From contig CAJUNS010000003.1 of NCBI GenBank assembly GCA_910587995.1, positions 81,438-145,437 of the forward strand: a DNA stretch of 64,000 bases. Reading direction: 5' to 3'. Origin of the DNA: an uncultured Oscillospiraceae bacterium. Lineage in GTDB: Bacteria; Bacillota_A; Clostridia; Oscillospirales; Acutalibacteraceae. Shown here piece after piece: positions 17,574 to 25,077 of this stretch. The notes beneath the pieces were generated by a model. The model made no database searches and had not been told where the DNA came from. It saw nothing but the letters and a program-made list of their open reading frames with translations. Positions within the stretch are counted from its first letter, which is position 1, and every line of letters begins with the position of its first letter. Both the position numbers and the translations under genes were made by a program.

Positions 17574-18605
17574 CTAGTCCGCGCCGCTTCCGGCCTTCTC
17601 CGCCTGTTCCGGGACCTCCTCCCGGTAGCCCTGGGCCCGGCTCCACTCTTTGGTGGCGCTGTCCCGCTGCACCGGGCTCTGCCTGCGCCGCAGAAGCTGG
17701 CACAGGCTGTACACATCCACCCAAATCTCCCCATTGCCCTCTTTCTGGCTCTCGTCAAAAATAATTTGCAGCCCATAGTGCAGGTGGCTCTGCTCAATGC
17801 CGTTCACGTTCTCCTGGGCGCTGTAGCCTGTGCGGCCCACATAGCCGATTACATCCCCGGCCAGCACGGTCTGGCCCACCTCCAGGCCCTGGGCAAAGGG
17901 CCGGTCCTTGCGCAGATGGGCGTAATAGTGGTACCGCAGGCCGTCAAAGCTGCGTATACCCACCCGCCAGCCTCCGTACTGGTTCCAGCCCAAGGCCTCC
18001 ACCACCCCGGACTCCACCGCGATGACCGGCGTGCCCACAGCGGCCATCATGTCGTGGCCCAGGTGGCGGCGGCGGTAGCCATACTCCCGGCTGACCCCGA
18101 AGTCGTCATAATCGCTGTAAGGAAAGGTTTCGGCAATGGGCGAATAGGCTTTTAGGCCATAGTGGTCCTCCCAGCCCTCTTCCCCCTGGGCCTGGTACTC
18201 CCCTACAAAGCCTCCCAGCACCGCCCCATAGGCCTCCTGATAGTAAGAAAAATGGCTTAAGCCCCCGGCCAGCTCTTCCAGGCTTTCGCCGTTGGCCAGC
18301 CGTTCCAGGGCTCCCTCCAGGTCGGCGGAGCGGTAGAGGGAAAAATCGCCCCCATATTTGGCGGCCAGGTAGGCCAGCAAGTCCACCCAACCCACATGCG
18401 GCCCGGCGGAGTGGGTCTCCACATCCGCTTCCAGGGCCCGGCGCAGCAGCACATAGGGCACGTCAAAGTCCACCCACTTGATAAAATCCTTCTCCGCGGG
18501 CGCGGCCCACACCCGCCCCAGAGACGGAACCGCGGCCAATGCCAGCAGCCCGATGGCCAAAAGCATCCCCACAGCTCTTTTTTTGATTTTGACAGCGAAA
18601 AACAT
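17574..18605 (-). CDS. M23-family peptidoglycan metallopeptidase
   Basis: 343 residues with an N-terminal signal or anchor helix (about 8-36). The LytM/M23 zinc site is complete: His181 and Asp185 in HLGHD, His230 in YYAH, and His274/His276 in SHLHYG. M23 enzymes cut peptide cross-links of the cell wall outside the membrane. The N-terminal part (about 40-150) has no domain I recognise. Weak RBS AGAAAGAGGG precedes ATG 18605. It may be a cell-wall hydrolase for growth, division or sporulation. Neighbours do not clarify which. Confidence 0.88.
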   Translation of the reverse strand: MFFAVKIKKRAVGMLLAIGLLALAAVPSLGRVWAAPAEKDFIKWVDFDVPYVLLRRALEADVETHSAGPHVGWVDLLAYLAAKYGGDFSLYRSADLEGALERLANGESLEELAGGLSHFSYYQEAYGAVLGGFVGEYQAQGEEGWEDHYGLKAYSPIAETFPYSDYDDFGVSREYGYRRRHLGHDMMAAVGTPVIAVESGVVEALGWNQYGGWRVGIRSFDGLRYHYYAHLRKDRPFAQGLEVGQTVLAGDVIGYVGRTGYSAQENVNGIEQSHLHYGLQIIFDESQKEGNGEIWVDVYSLCQLLRRRQSPVQRDSATKEWSRAQGYREEVPEQAEKAGSGAD

Positions 18606-18744
18606 AGCCCGACCCTCTTTCTATAGGTAAAGGTATTCCCCAGGGGGCCTGGTTAGAACTTAGCTCACACTCCAAAATCTTACAAAATTCTTACTGTTTC
18701 GAGATTCGCGTGACCAAAGCCTCTATCTGGGGTCTAATAATATA

Positions 18745-18778
18745 TAGGGGCGGCCTTATAACGGCAAACCGCCCCCTA
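18745..18778. other. GC-rich hairpin in the divergent M23/ATP-grasp intergenic region
   Basis: TAGGGGCGG at 18745-18753 pairs with CCGCCCCCTA ending at 18778. There is no T-run on the plus strand. It lies about 75 bases before the ATP-grasp gene, in a 246-bp region that must also hold promoters; I could not identify clear -35/-10 pairs there. Confidence 0.5.
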
Positions 18779-18851
18779 GATGATCGAAATTATAGAAAAG
18801 ATTAAGAATTTTTTAGGTGACAAACCGCGAGAAAAGGAGTAAAATGTTATT

Positions 18852-19934
18852 ATGGAGTCTTACTTGGGGAGTGCGAAAGGAGAAAAGAACTTGATGGGGG
18901 ATTTTAACGTCATGTCTTGGAGCCGCTATCTGCTTCGGGTGTTCACTGGGGTGCGGCCCCGGGCCATGTGGGAGTGCTTGAGCCAGGCCAGGGAGAAGTC
19001 CGGGAAAAGCCGGGCGGTTCTGTTTCCAGACATGCTTTGGTGCCTGATGCGCTACGGCGCGGGCTATCACGACTATTTGATGTTTCAGTTTTTCAATATG
19101 GACGGAGCCCACCGGAAAACCTATGTCACCCGGCTGAAGAACAAGCGGCTGGTCACCTTGATGAACGATCCGGCCGCCGCGCCCGCTTTTGACCGGAAAT
19201 CCCTGTTTTACACCAAGTTTCGGGAGTACCTGGGCCGGGACTTTATGGTGGTGCCCGGAGCCGCCAGCGGCCAGCTGGAGCAGTTCGCGGCTGGCAAGGA
19301 AAAGCTGTTTGCCAAGCCCGATGTGGGAGAAAGCGGCAAGGGCATTCAGCTGCTGAACCTGGCGGACTTTGCCAGCGCCCACGAGCTGCTTTCTTACTTA
19401 AAAGCCCATGACTTCGGCGTGGTGGAGGACCCCCTGGAACAGCACCCGGATCTGGCCCGCCTGTACCCCCACAGCGCCAACACTCTGCGCATTGTCACCC
19501 TGCTTACCGGAGAGCCGGGCCAGCGCCAGGCTCAGTGCGTCTATGCGGTGATTAAAACCGGCTGCGGGGGAAAATTTGTGGATAACCTGGAAAGCGGCGG
19601 ACTGTTCTGCCCCATCGACCAGGAAACCGGGACCATCTGCGGGCCGGGGCATACCTCGGACCTGCGGGTGCTGGACCGCCACCCGGACACCGGCGTGGAG
19701 CTGCGGGGCTTTGCGGTGCCCTATGTCAAGGAGGCCATCCAGCTGTGCCAGCGGGCCGCTTTGGTAGAACCCCGCATGCGCTACCTGGGGTGGGATGTGT
19801 GCATCACCCCCACGGGCCCGGTGATTGTGGAGGGCAACGACTACCCGGGGTACGACTTTTGGCAGCAGCCAGAGCACACCCCTGACCGCATTGGCCTGTG
19901 GCCCTACTACAAAAAGGTGTTGCCAGAGCTGTGA
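18852..19934 (+). CDS. ATP-grasp enzyme (sugar-transfer-associated type)
   Basis: 360 residues from ATG 18852. FAKPDVGESGKGIQLL is an ATP-grasp nucleotide-binding segment, and LGWDVCITPTGPVIVEGNDYPGYDFWQ near the C-terminus carries the metal-binding Glu/Asn signature. The family (PF14397 type) is found in capsule or polysaccharide gene clusters, where it is thought to ligate a carboxylate to an amine. No other polysaccharide gene is adjacent. Start is uncertain: AAGGAG lies about 12 bases before ATG 18852, while a second AAAGGAG stands 8 bases before an in-frame TTG near 18891, giving a protein 13 residues shorter. Confidence 0.75.
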   Translation: MESYLGSAKGEKNLMGDFNVMSWSRYLLRVFTGVRPRAMWECLSQAREKSGKSRAVLFPDMLWCLMRYGAGYHDYLMFQFFNMDGAHRKTYVTRLKNKRLVTLMNDPAAAPAFDRKSLFYTKFREYLGRDFMVVPGAASGQLEQFAAGKEKLFAKPDVGESGKGIQLLNLADFASAHELLSYLKAHDFGVVEDPLEQHPDLARLYPHSANTLRIVTLLTGEPGQRQAQCVYAVIKTGCGGKFVDNLESGGLFCPIDQETGTICGPGHTSDLRVLDRHPDTGVELRGFAVPYVKEAIQLCQRAALVEPRMRYLGWDVCITPTGPVIVEGNDYPGYDFWQQPEHTPDRIGLWPYYKKVLPEL

Positions 19935-19946
19935 GAAATAGGCGTG

Positions 19947-19980
19947 AAAAAAGCCAGGGCATGGAGGCCCTGGCTTTTTT
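19947..19980. terminator. terminator after the ATP-grasp gene
   Basis: AAAAAAGCCAGGGC and GCCCTGGCTTTTTT flank a short loop, an 8-bp GC-rich stem with A and T tails that is functional on either strand. Confidence 0.9.
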
Positions 19981-20033
19981 GTTCGGTTTTTAGCTTATTG
20001 GGAAGCTCCAAGGCCTTTACCGGTTTGGCTATA

Positions 20034-20102
20034 GAGAGCTTTTTGTGTTCCCCCGCCCTACGGGCGGGGGAACACAAATGATTATCTCTGTGGTTGGGAC
20101 AC
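20034..20102 (-). repeat. 81-bp palindromic repeat, copy A (truncated right end)
   Basis: On the minus strand the copy starts with GTGTCCCAACCACAGAGAT and contains the 31-base hairpin GTGTTCCCCCGCCC-GTA-GGGCGGGGGAACAC (plus-strand 20045-20075). After AAAAAGCTCT it diverges, lacking the GAAACGGACAC end seen in copies B and C. It sits between converging genes, just after the ATP-grasp terminator. Confidence 0.85.
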
Positions 20103-20124
20103 ACCCCATAGCCAAAGCCGCGGC

Positions 20125-20826
20125 TCACGCGCTTTCGTTTTCCGCTGGAGGCAGCAGCCCCAGGCGGTCCAGGACCAAAGCGCACTGCTCCCGGGTCAGG
20201 GGGGCTCGAGGGGCAGTGCCATCGAAGAGGCCGGCCTTTTGGGCCCGCTGCCAAGCCCCCTGGGCCCAGCCCGAAGCCGGAAGCGCCGCCCGCTCTCTTT
20301 CCCGGCGGCGGGCCCAAGCCTCCCGGTCCTCTTCCGGGCCGGAGCCCTCCATCTCCTGGCGCACCAAGTGTAAAAAGCGGTCCCAGCCCAGGTCCAAGGT
20401 GCGGTGGGGGCAGTATTTGCCATCGTAGTCCTGGTGCTTGGTTACCCGGTCCAGGCCCCAGCCGTACTGCCGCAGCAGCTGGGCCGTAAGGGCGGCGGCA
20501 TTGGCCTCGGCCTTTTGAAAGCGCTCCCCGCCGCTTAGGGAGCAGCAAATCTCAATGTGGATGCCCTCCATGTTGCCAACGCCCCGGCCATCGCCGCTGG
20601 CCCAGGCGTTCCGGTCCAGGGGCAGACCCTGCACCGCCTCCTGGCTGTCCACCGCGAAGTGGAAGGACACCTCCTCCGGCCGGTTGAGCATATAGCGGAT
20701 CTCGTTTTCCGCGGGGGCGTCGTTGGCTGTGTTGTGAATCACCACCCGGCTGGGCCTGCGGGAAAAGGGACACTTAAGGCTGTACCGGTCCGCTGGGCAC
20801 AGCATCGCGCGAATGGGCGGCCCCAT
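20125..20826 (-). CDS. N-acetylmuramoyl-L-alanine amidase (phage-type endolysin)
   Basis: 233 residues. RVVIHNTANDAP, SFHFAVDSQEAVQGLPLDRNAW and HQDYDGKYCPHRTL carry the zinc and catalytic positions of amidase-2/PGRP-like endolysins, which cut between muramic acid and the stem peptide. A C-terminal tail (about 180-233) may be a wall-binding or dimerisation segment. The ATG follows the holin stop codon directly, with GGGAGG seven bases upstream, so the two are translated together as a lysis cassette. No signal peptide, which fits holin-dependent release. Confidence 0.88.
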   Translation of the reverse strand: MGPPIRAMLCPADRYSLKCPFSRRPSRVVIHNTANDAPAENEIRYMLNRPEEVSFHFAVDSQEAVQGLPLDRNAWASGDGRGVGNMEGIHIEICCSLSGGERFQKAEANAAALTAQLLRQYGWGLDRVTKHQDYDGKYCPHRTLDLGWDRFLHLVRQEMEGSGPEEDREAWARRRERERAALPASGWAQGAWQRAQKAGLFDGTAPRAPLTREQCALVLDRLGLLPPAENESA

Positions 20827-21267
20827 TTACTGGCCTCCCTTCTCGTTTTCCCGGCGCAGGGCTTCCAGCATATCCCGCAGAAAAGCCGGGTAGGGCACGC
20901 CCATGCGGCCCAGGTTCTCCAAAATGGAAAGCCCCTCGTTGGCGATGAAGAAGAAGCACACGGCGCCGCGCACAAAACCGCCGCCCACGGCTTGGTCCAG
21001 CAGAACGGCCAGAAAGACCATCAGCAGCACCGCGCATTTTTTCAGCAGCCCCCGAAACCCCGCCGCGCTGGACAAAGCCCCGCCCGCGGTCTTGGGGGAA
21101 CGGTGGAACAGTCCCGCCAGCAGCAGGCCGGTAAGGTAGTCTACCGTTAAAAAGGCCACCAGCACTTGCAGGGGCACGTCCCAGCCCCCCAGGGCTTGAA
21201 CCGCCGCCCCGCCTATTGAGGCTAAAACAGCCAGAAAGACCGTTTTCAGCCATTCCATTCGACTCAT
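20827..21267 (-). CDS. phage holin (toxin secretion/phage lysis holin family)
   Basis: 146 residues with three or four hydrophobic segments: about 6-26, 30-52, 75-95 and 97-112. Family-typical stretches are VDYLTGLLLA, KKCAVLLMV and FFIANEGLSILENLGRMG. Holins form membrane pores that let the endolysin reach the wall; members of this family are also tied to toxin export in clostridia. GGAGG stands nine bases before the ATG. It is followed without a gap by the amidase gene. Confidence 0.9.
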   Translation of the reverse strand: MSRMEWLKTVFLAVLASIGGAAVQALGGWDVPLQVLVAFLTVDYLTGLLLAGLFHRSPKTAGGALSSAAGFRGLLKKCAVLLMVFLAVLLDQAVGGGFVRGAVCFFFIANEGLSILENLGRMGVPYPAFLRDMLEALRRENEKGGQ

Positions 21268-21301
21268 TTTCTCAATCCTCCTTTATTCTATCCGCCGCTT
21301 T

Positions 21302-21417
21302 TATAGTTAACGCAATTCAAAAGAGGTGATACCTTTTTTGAACTTGGCGGCATGAGTACACTCGCGCCGCTCTGCTTAAAAATCAGTAAATACTAATTTT
21401 CAAGTGCGTTAACTATA
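21302..21417. mobile_element. 116-bp MITE-like element with perfect 13-bp terminal inverted repeats
   Basis: TATAGTTAACGCA at 21302-21314 and TGCGTTAACTATA at 21405-21417 are perfect inverted repeats. Inside is a second hairpin, GCGGC-AT-GAGT-AC-ACTC-GC-GCCGC, near 21349-21370. There is no open frame of note. It is inserted between terminase large subunit and holin genes. A target duplication is possible but only TA-sized, if any. Confidence 0.75.
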
Positions 21418-21490
21418 CACAGCATGTGGTAAGGCACATCATGAACCTTGACAAAGCCTTCCGCTCCGGCAGCGCAAGCCGCCCTGGCCC

Positions 21491-22912
21491 CTACCAGCGG
21501 CCCCGGGCAATGGAGCAGCTCCAAAGAGCCGGTTTTGGCACGGACCGGCGCAGGTAGTGGGCAATGGCCAGGGCCATGACACAGTCATCATGGGCTCCGG
21601 CCTGGGCCTCGGGGCGTCCCTTTTCGTTGCGGACAAAGGCCAGCAGTTCCTCAATGGTGTCCCGGTCCCGCAGGCCCTGGCAGCGCTCCCGGACCTCCTC
21701 CACCAGCCCCGCCAAGATCACAGGCCGGGTGGCCGCTGTGGTGCGGAATCCCAGGCTCATGCCGGGTCGGTGGGTCAGACCGTCCTCTCGGGGACGGGCA
21801 TACTGGCGGGGATAGCCTAAACGTTCCAGCTCCCGAATGGGGTAGCTGGAGAAATTGGCCTCCACCGCTACAAGCGCCTGGTTGTACCACAGGCCCAGGC
21901 AGTACATCTGGCGGGCATAGAGGTCCTCGTCCATACGGCCCCGCAGGGTGCAGGCCTGCCGCCCGGACTCCCGGTCCAGGACCTGGGCCGCAAAATAGTC
22001 CGAGCCCTCCCCCGCCGTGTCGCCGCCAATGACGTACTCCCGGCCGGGCTGGGGCTCCTCATAGACCGAGAGAAAGCCCTCCGGCTGGTCCGCAAAGCGG
22101 ATGCTGGGCCGGTGGATGAGCACCTGGCCGGTGTCCGCCTGGTAGACCGTGGAAAAGACGAACTCTCCCCGCCGGCGGGGCCCCGCCAGCTCCCCCAGCC
22201 GCCGGGAGAGCTGGGCCGCGTCGAATATGCTGCGGCCCATAACCCCCCACTCCCCCAGACAGTAAACCTGATAGAAATAGGGGTCGCTGTCCCGGTAGCT
22301 TTCCAGCGTGCGGCGGTAGTCCCCGTCCAAAAAGGCGTTGTCCCGGTAGGTGGTTTTCAGCACGCGGGCGCGGGGGTCCGGGTGGTCGAAAAACCGCTGC
22401 TTCAGCCAATGCTGGGCGGAAATGGGGTTAAAGGTCAAGGTGATCTGCTTGTGGGCGCCCCGGCCCCGCAGGCGCAGGTCCAGCTGGTTAAACTGGGCCA
22501 GAGTCAGCTCCGAGGCCTCTTCCACCCAGATATCCGTCAGCTCTCCCTTGGGAAAGGTGACGGATTTTATTTTCTCCGGGTCGTCCAGGCCTTTGAAGAT
22601 TACCGCATTGCCGTTTTTGCAGGTGACGCGCAGATCGCTGTCCGCGCATTTAAACAGGCTCCCCAGGTTCCAGCGGACAATGACCTGCTTGAGCAGGGCA
22701 TAGGTGGAGTCCCGGTGGCTGACCGCCGTGGCCCGGGCGGCCAGCAGGTTGCACAGGGGACTCTCCATCAGCCGGACCAGGTACCGCTGGGCCGCAAAGA
22801 CGCTTTTGCCGCTGCCAGCGCCGCCGTAAAGCACCAGGTAACGGTGCTCCCGGTCCCGCAGCAGAGGGCGGTAGGCCCGGTTAAAGGCCCGGTCCGGTAT
22901 GCGCACGTTCAA
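21491..22912 (-). CDS. phage terminase large subunit (PBSX type)
   Basis: 473 residues, near full length. ATPase: Walker A GGAGSGKS (30-37) and Walker B-like DIWVEEASE (about 127-135). Nuclease: GGDTAGEGSDY and the C-terminal HDDCVMALAIA. The enzyme packages DNA into proheads and cuts the concatemer. Its start overlaps the small subunit stop by four bases. Because key catalytic residues are intact, the gene does not look decayed, although no portal or capsid gene accompanies it. The last few residues (PALWSCSIARGRW) may be a frayed end. Confidence 0.92.
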   Translation of the reverse strand: MNVRIPDRAFNRAYRPLLRDREHRYLVLYGGAGSGKSVFAAQRYLVRLMESPLCNLLAARATAVSHRDSTYALLKQVIVRWNLGSLFKCADSDLRVTCKNGNAVIFKGLDDPEKIKSVTFPKGELTDIWVEEASELTLAQFNQLDLRLRGRGAHKQITLTFNPISAQHWLKQRFFDHPDPRARVLKTTYRDNAFLDGDYRRTLESYRDSDPYFYQVYCLGEWGVMGRSIFDAAQLSRRLGELAGPRRRGEFVFSTVYQADTGQVLIHRPSIRFADQPEGFLSVYEEPQPGREYVIGGDTAGEGSDYFAAQVLDRESGRQACTLRGRMDEDLYARQMYCLGLWYNQALVAVEANFSSYPIRELERLGYPRQYARPREDGLTHRPGMSLGFRTTAATRPVILAGLVEEVRERCQGLRDRDTIEELLAFVRNEKGRPEAQAGAHDDCVMALAIAHYLRRSVPKPALWSCSIARGRW

Positions 22913-23265
22913 GTCTCATCCTCCACAATGCTTACGGTGATGTCCCCAGGGGCGGCGGGGGCAGGGCGCTCCGCATAGCCGAAGCAGCTCTGCAAAAGAA
23001 ATTTGGCGCTGGAGGCCGTGTCTTTTTGGTAAAGGGACTGTAGGTTGGCCTCCTCCACCCGGGAGAGGGCCCGGCGCAGGACCGAGGCGGTTTTGTCCCC
23101 GCCAGCGGCCAGACGCTCCAACTGGGCCCGGCCCTCTAGTCCCAAAGCCAGGGCCAGCCCCGGCAGGGAGGGGTGCCGCCCCGTCTCTTGGCACCATTCG
23201 AAATATTCCCCTACCTGGGCTTCATAGGCCGCGGCGCAGGGCCGGGCCGTTCGTTTTGTACTCAT
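22909..23265 (-). CDS. phage terminase small subunit-like protein
   Basis: 118 residues from ATG 23265 with AGAAAGGAG five bases upstream. PCAAAYEAQVGEYFEWCQ and GRHPSLPGLALALGL suggest a small helical DNA-binding domain, followed by RRALSRVEEANLQSLYQKDTA. This matches small terminase subunits found immediately before large subunits. It would recognise the packaging site. Assignment rests on size, position and the general pattern. Confidence 0.75.
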   Translation of the reverse strand: MSTKRTARPCAAAYEAQVGEYFEWCQETGRHPSLPGLALALGLEGRAQLERLAAGGDKTASVLRRALSRVEEANLQSLYQKDTASSAKFLLQSCFGYAERPAPAAPGDITVSIVEDET

Positions 23266-23311
23266 GCATGCTCCTTTCTGCCGTAACAAGCGGCTGCGCA
23301 ACATGTTCCCC

Positions 23312-23575
23312 TCAAGCGGGCCGCGGGGCGGATTCCCCGCCTCCCCCGCCCCGAAGGGCCCGGCGCTGGAACAGCCGGGCGTTGCACCGCTGCTCCAAAT
23401 ACATGGCGTACAGGACGCTGTTTTCCCGCTTCCACACAAGCTCCTGGTCCGGCGAGGCGGGCCCCGCCGCCCGGCGCTGGCTCAAGCGGTCCCGCAGGAC
23501 CTCCTGCTCCCGCTGGGCCTCCTGGGCCATGCGGGCATAGTCAAAGGCTTCCTGGTAAGCAGCTGTTGCGGTCAT
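23312..23575 (-). CDS. small helical protein at the head of the phage module
   Basis: 87 residues from ATG 23575 (AAAGG about nine bases upstream); an in-frame ATG at 23584 abuts the ribosome site. The protein is mostly charged helix (YQEAFDYARMAQEAQREQEVLRDRL). I do not recognise its family. As the first gene after the promoter and the leader terminator, in the usual place of a terminase-adjacent gene, it is very likely expressed with the module. Function unknown. Confidence 0.6.
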   Translation of the reverse strand: MTATAAYQEAFDYARMAQEAQREQEVLRDRLSQRRAAGPASPDQELVWKRENSVLYAMYLEQRCNARLFQRRALRGGGGGESAPRPA

Positions 23576-23622
23576 CCCACTCATCCTTTCAATTTCGAAT
23601 TTATGTTCGGTTTTGTTTGGAT

Positions 23623-23665
23623 AAAAAACCGGGTCTCCGGCGAATGGCCGGTTTGCCCGGTTTTT
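23623..23665 (-). terminator. terminator-like hairpin in the leader of the phage module
   Basis: On the minus strand AAAAACCGGG pairs with CCCGGTTTTTT, with a nested CCGGC/GCCGG helix, followed by T-run. It lies downstream of the promoter at 23693-23721 and upstream of the first gene. A smaller TCGGC-AATAC-GCCGA hairpin precedes it. The layout is that of an attenuator; it can also stop plus-strand read-through. Confidence 0.85.
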
Positions 23666-23692
23666 AATCGGCGTATTGCCGACCTATTTTTT

Positions 23693-23721
23693 ATTATAGC
23701 GGCATGTAGTCGATTTGTCAA
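23693..23721 (-). promoter_or_regulatory. consensus promoter of the phage module
   Basis: On the minus strand: TTGACA, 17-base spacer, TATAAT, a perfect sigma-A promoter. Transcription would start near 23686. Confidence 0.88.
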
Positions 23722-23785
23722 TAGCATTTGCAAAAAAAGTCAAACCGACTGTTTTTATCTTCTCACGCCCCGCCCAGGCGCGCCC

Positions 23786-24898
23786 TCAGCGTCCCCGCTG
23801 AATGGCCACGGCCAATTCCCGCAGCCGGGGCAGCGCATAGGCAAAAAACTCTTGATACGCCTGGCAGAAATAGTTTCCGCCAGCCCCCAGGGGCTCCCGG
23901 TCTCTCCGGCAGCCGCCCCGGCAGATAGCAAAAAAACGGCACCCCTGGCACGGAGCCCGGCCCGCGCCCCCCTGGGCCAAAAAGCGGGCGGCCCTCTCCC
24001 CTTGGGCCAGTTCCGCAAAGCCGCTCTCCCGTATGCTGCCCAGCCGCCACTGGTCCAGGCAGTAGAAGTCGCAGGGGTATACCGATCCGTCCGCCTCCAC
24101 CACATGCTGCAGGGCGCAGGTCCCGCTGAGGCCGCAGTGCTCTGGGGGCCGCCCCAGCAGCATGCCCAGCAGGTTCTCAAAGGTGCGGATGTAAATAAAC
24201 CGTCCCGCCGTCACATCTTGGTACCATAGGTCAAACAGGGTTTTGAGAAACTCTCCATATTTCTCCGGCGACAGCGAGTAGGGGCTGGAGCCCCTGGGCT
24301 CCCCCAGAGGGTCCAGGCAGGGGATGTACTGCTGGTATAAGAATCCGCTGCGCCGGAAAAAGCGGTATATCTTCGCAATATTGCTGGCCGTGGCGTTGGT
24401 TACCACCGTAAGCAGGTTAAACTCCACCTGGCGGGCCGTAAGCCGCTGGACCGCTTGAAGCACCCGGCTGAAGGTGCCCCGCCCCTGGGCGTCCAGCCGG
24501 TTCTGGTCATGGACCTCCTTAACTCCGTCCAGGGAGAGGCCCACCAAAAAATGGTGGTCGTGGAGAAACTGGGCCCACTCCCCATCCAGCAGCAGGCCGT
24601 TGGTCTGAATGGAGTTGGCGATCTTCACATGGCGGGTGTTGTATTTTTCTTGCAGCTCCACGGCTTTTCGGAAGAAATCCAACCCCCGCAAGGTGGGCTC
24701 GCCCCCTTGAAAGCCGAAGGAGCAGTAGCCCCGGGCGTACTCCATGGCCTTGCGGATGAGGATTTCCAAGGTTTCTTCGGACATAAAGCCATAGGAAAAG
24801 GTCTCGCGGTTTTGCTGTTCATCCCGGTAGAAACAATATCGGCAGCGGACATTGCAGCCGCCGGAAGCTGGTTTAATCAACAGGCTTAAGGGAGGCAT
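23786..24898 (-). CDS. anaerobic sulfatase-maturating enzyme (radical SAM/SPASM)
   Basis: 370 residues from ATG 24898 (AAAGGAG upstream, promoter at 24924-24952 in register). CNVRCRYC gives the radical SAM CX3CX2C cluster (Cys15, Cys19, Cys22). Further Cys clusters in the C-terminal half (CGLSGTC, CDFYC, CQGC, CRGGC) are the auxiliary SPASM iron-sulfur sites. FGFQGGEPTLRG and LSLDG match the family. It converts the active-site Cys or Ser of sulfatases to formylglycine. The divergent neighbour is a Cys-type sulfatase, its natural substrate. Confidence 0.93.
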   Translation of the reverse strand: MPPLSLLIKPASGGCNVRCRYCFYRDEQQNRETFSYGFMSEETLEILIRKAMEYARGYCSFGFQGGEPTLRGLDFFRKAVELQEKYNTRHVKIANSIQTNGLLLDGEWAQFLHDHHFLVGLSLDGVKEVHDQNRLDAQGRGTFSRVLQAVQRLTARQVEFNLLTVVTNATASNIAKIYRFFRRSGFLYQQYIPCLDPLGEPRGSSPYSLSPEKYGEFLKTLFDLWYQDVTAGRFIYIRTFENLLGMLLGRPPEHCGLSGTCALQHVVEADGSVYPCDFYCLDQWRLGSIRESGFAELAQGERAARFLAQGGAGRAPCQGCRFFAICRGGCRRDREPLGAGGNYFCQAYQEFFAYALPRLRELAVAIQRGR

Positions 24899-24923
24899 GG
24901 CGGGCTCCTTTGGTTTTTTCCCC

Positions 24924-24952
24924 ATTATAGAGCAGCGGGCCGGGTTTGTCAA
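24924..24952 (-). promoter_or_regulatory. promoter of the sulfatase-maturase gene
   Basis: On the minus strand: TTGACA, 17-base spacer, TATAAT. It is followed within 30 bases by the start codon. Confidence 0.85.
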
Positions 24953-25014
24953 TTGGGAGGACCGCCGCCTGCTCTAAAAAATATATCTTTTGTGTATCCT
25001 TTTTTCGCAGTTTG

Positions 25015-25023
25015 TGGTATAAT
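25015..25023 (+). promoter_or_regulatory. extended -10 promoter of the sulfatase gene
   Basis: TGGTATAAT with the TATAAT at 25018-25023. The -35 region is weak, as is common for extended -10 promoters. It is divergent from the maturase promoter, about 60 bases away. Confidence 0.55.
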
Positions 25024-25077
25024 GGGACCCATCCACCTTTTCCCATTTTCAGCCAACTTCACATTGGAGGTAGCAAC

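Larger units (their letters stand above)
20125..23721 (-). mobile_element. reduced prophage module: terminase, holin, amidase
   Basis: Five minus-strand genes run from one promoter at 23693-23721: a small protein, terminase small and large subunits, holin and amidase. No integrase, portal, capsid, protease, tail or repressor gene is present, and the flanks are ordinary genes. A 116-bp inverted-repeat element sits between terminase and holin. This is either a prophage remnant or a retained packaging/lysis cassette. Attachment sites were not found. Confidence 0.75.

Noticed and set aside
18745..18778. Hairpin as a rho-independent terminator
   Set aside because: No T-run follows on either strand, and it is in a divergent intergenic region, not after a gene.
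20045..20075. The 31-base palindromes read as terminators
   Set aside because: None of the three copies is followed by a T-run of normal length in either direction, and the flanking conserved sequence shows a larger repeated unit.
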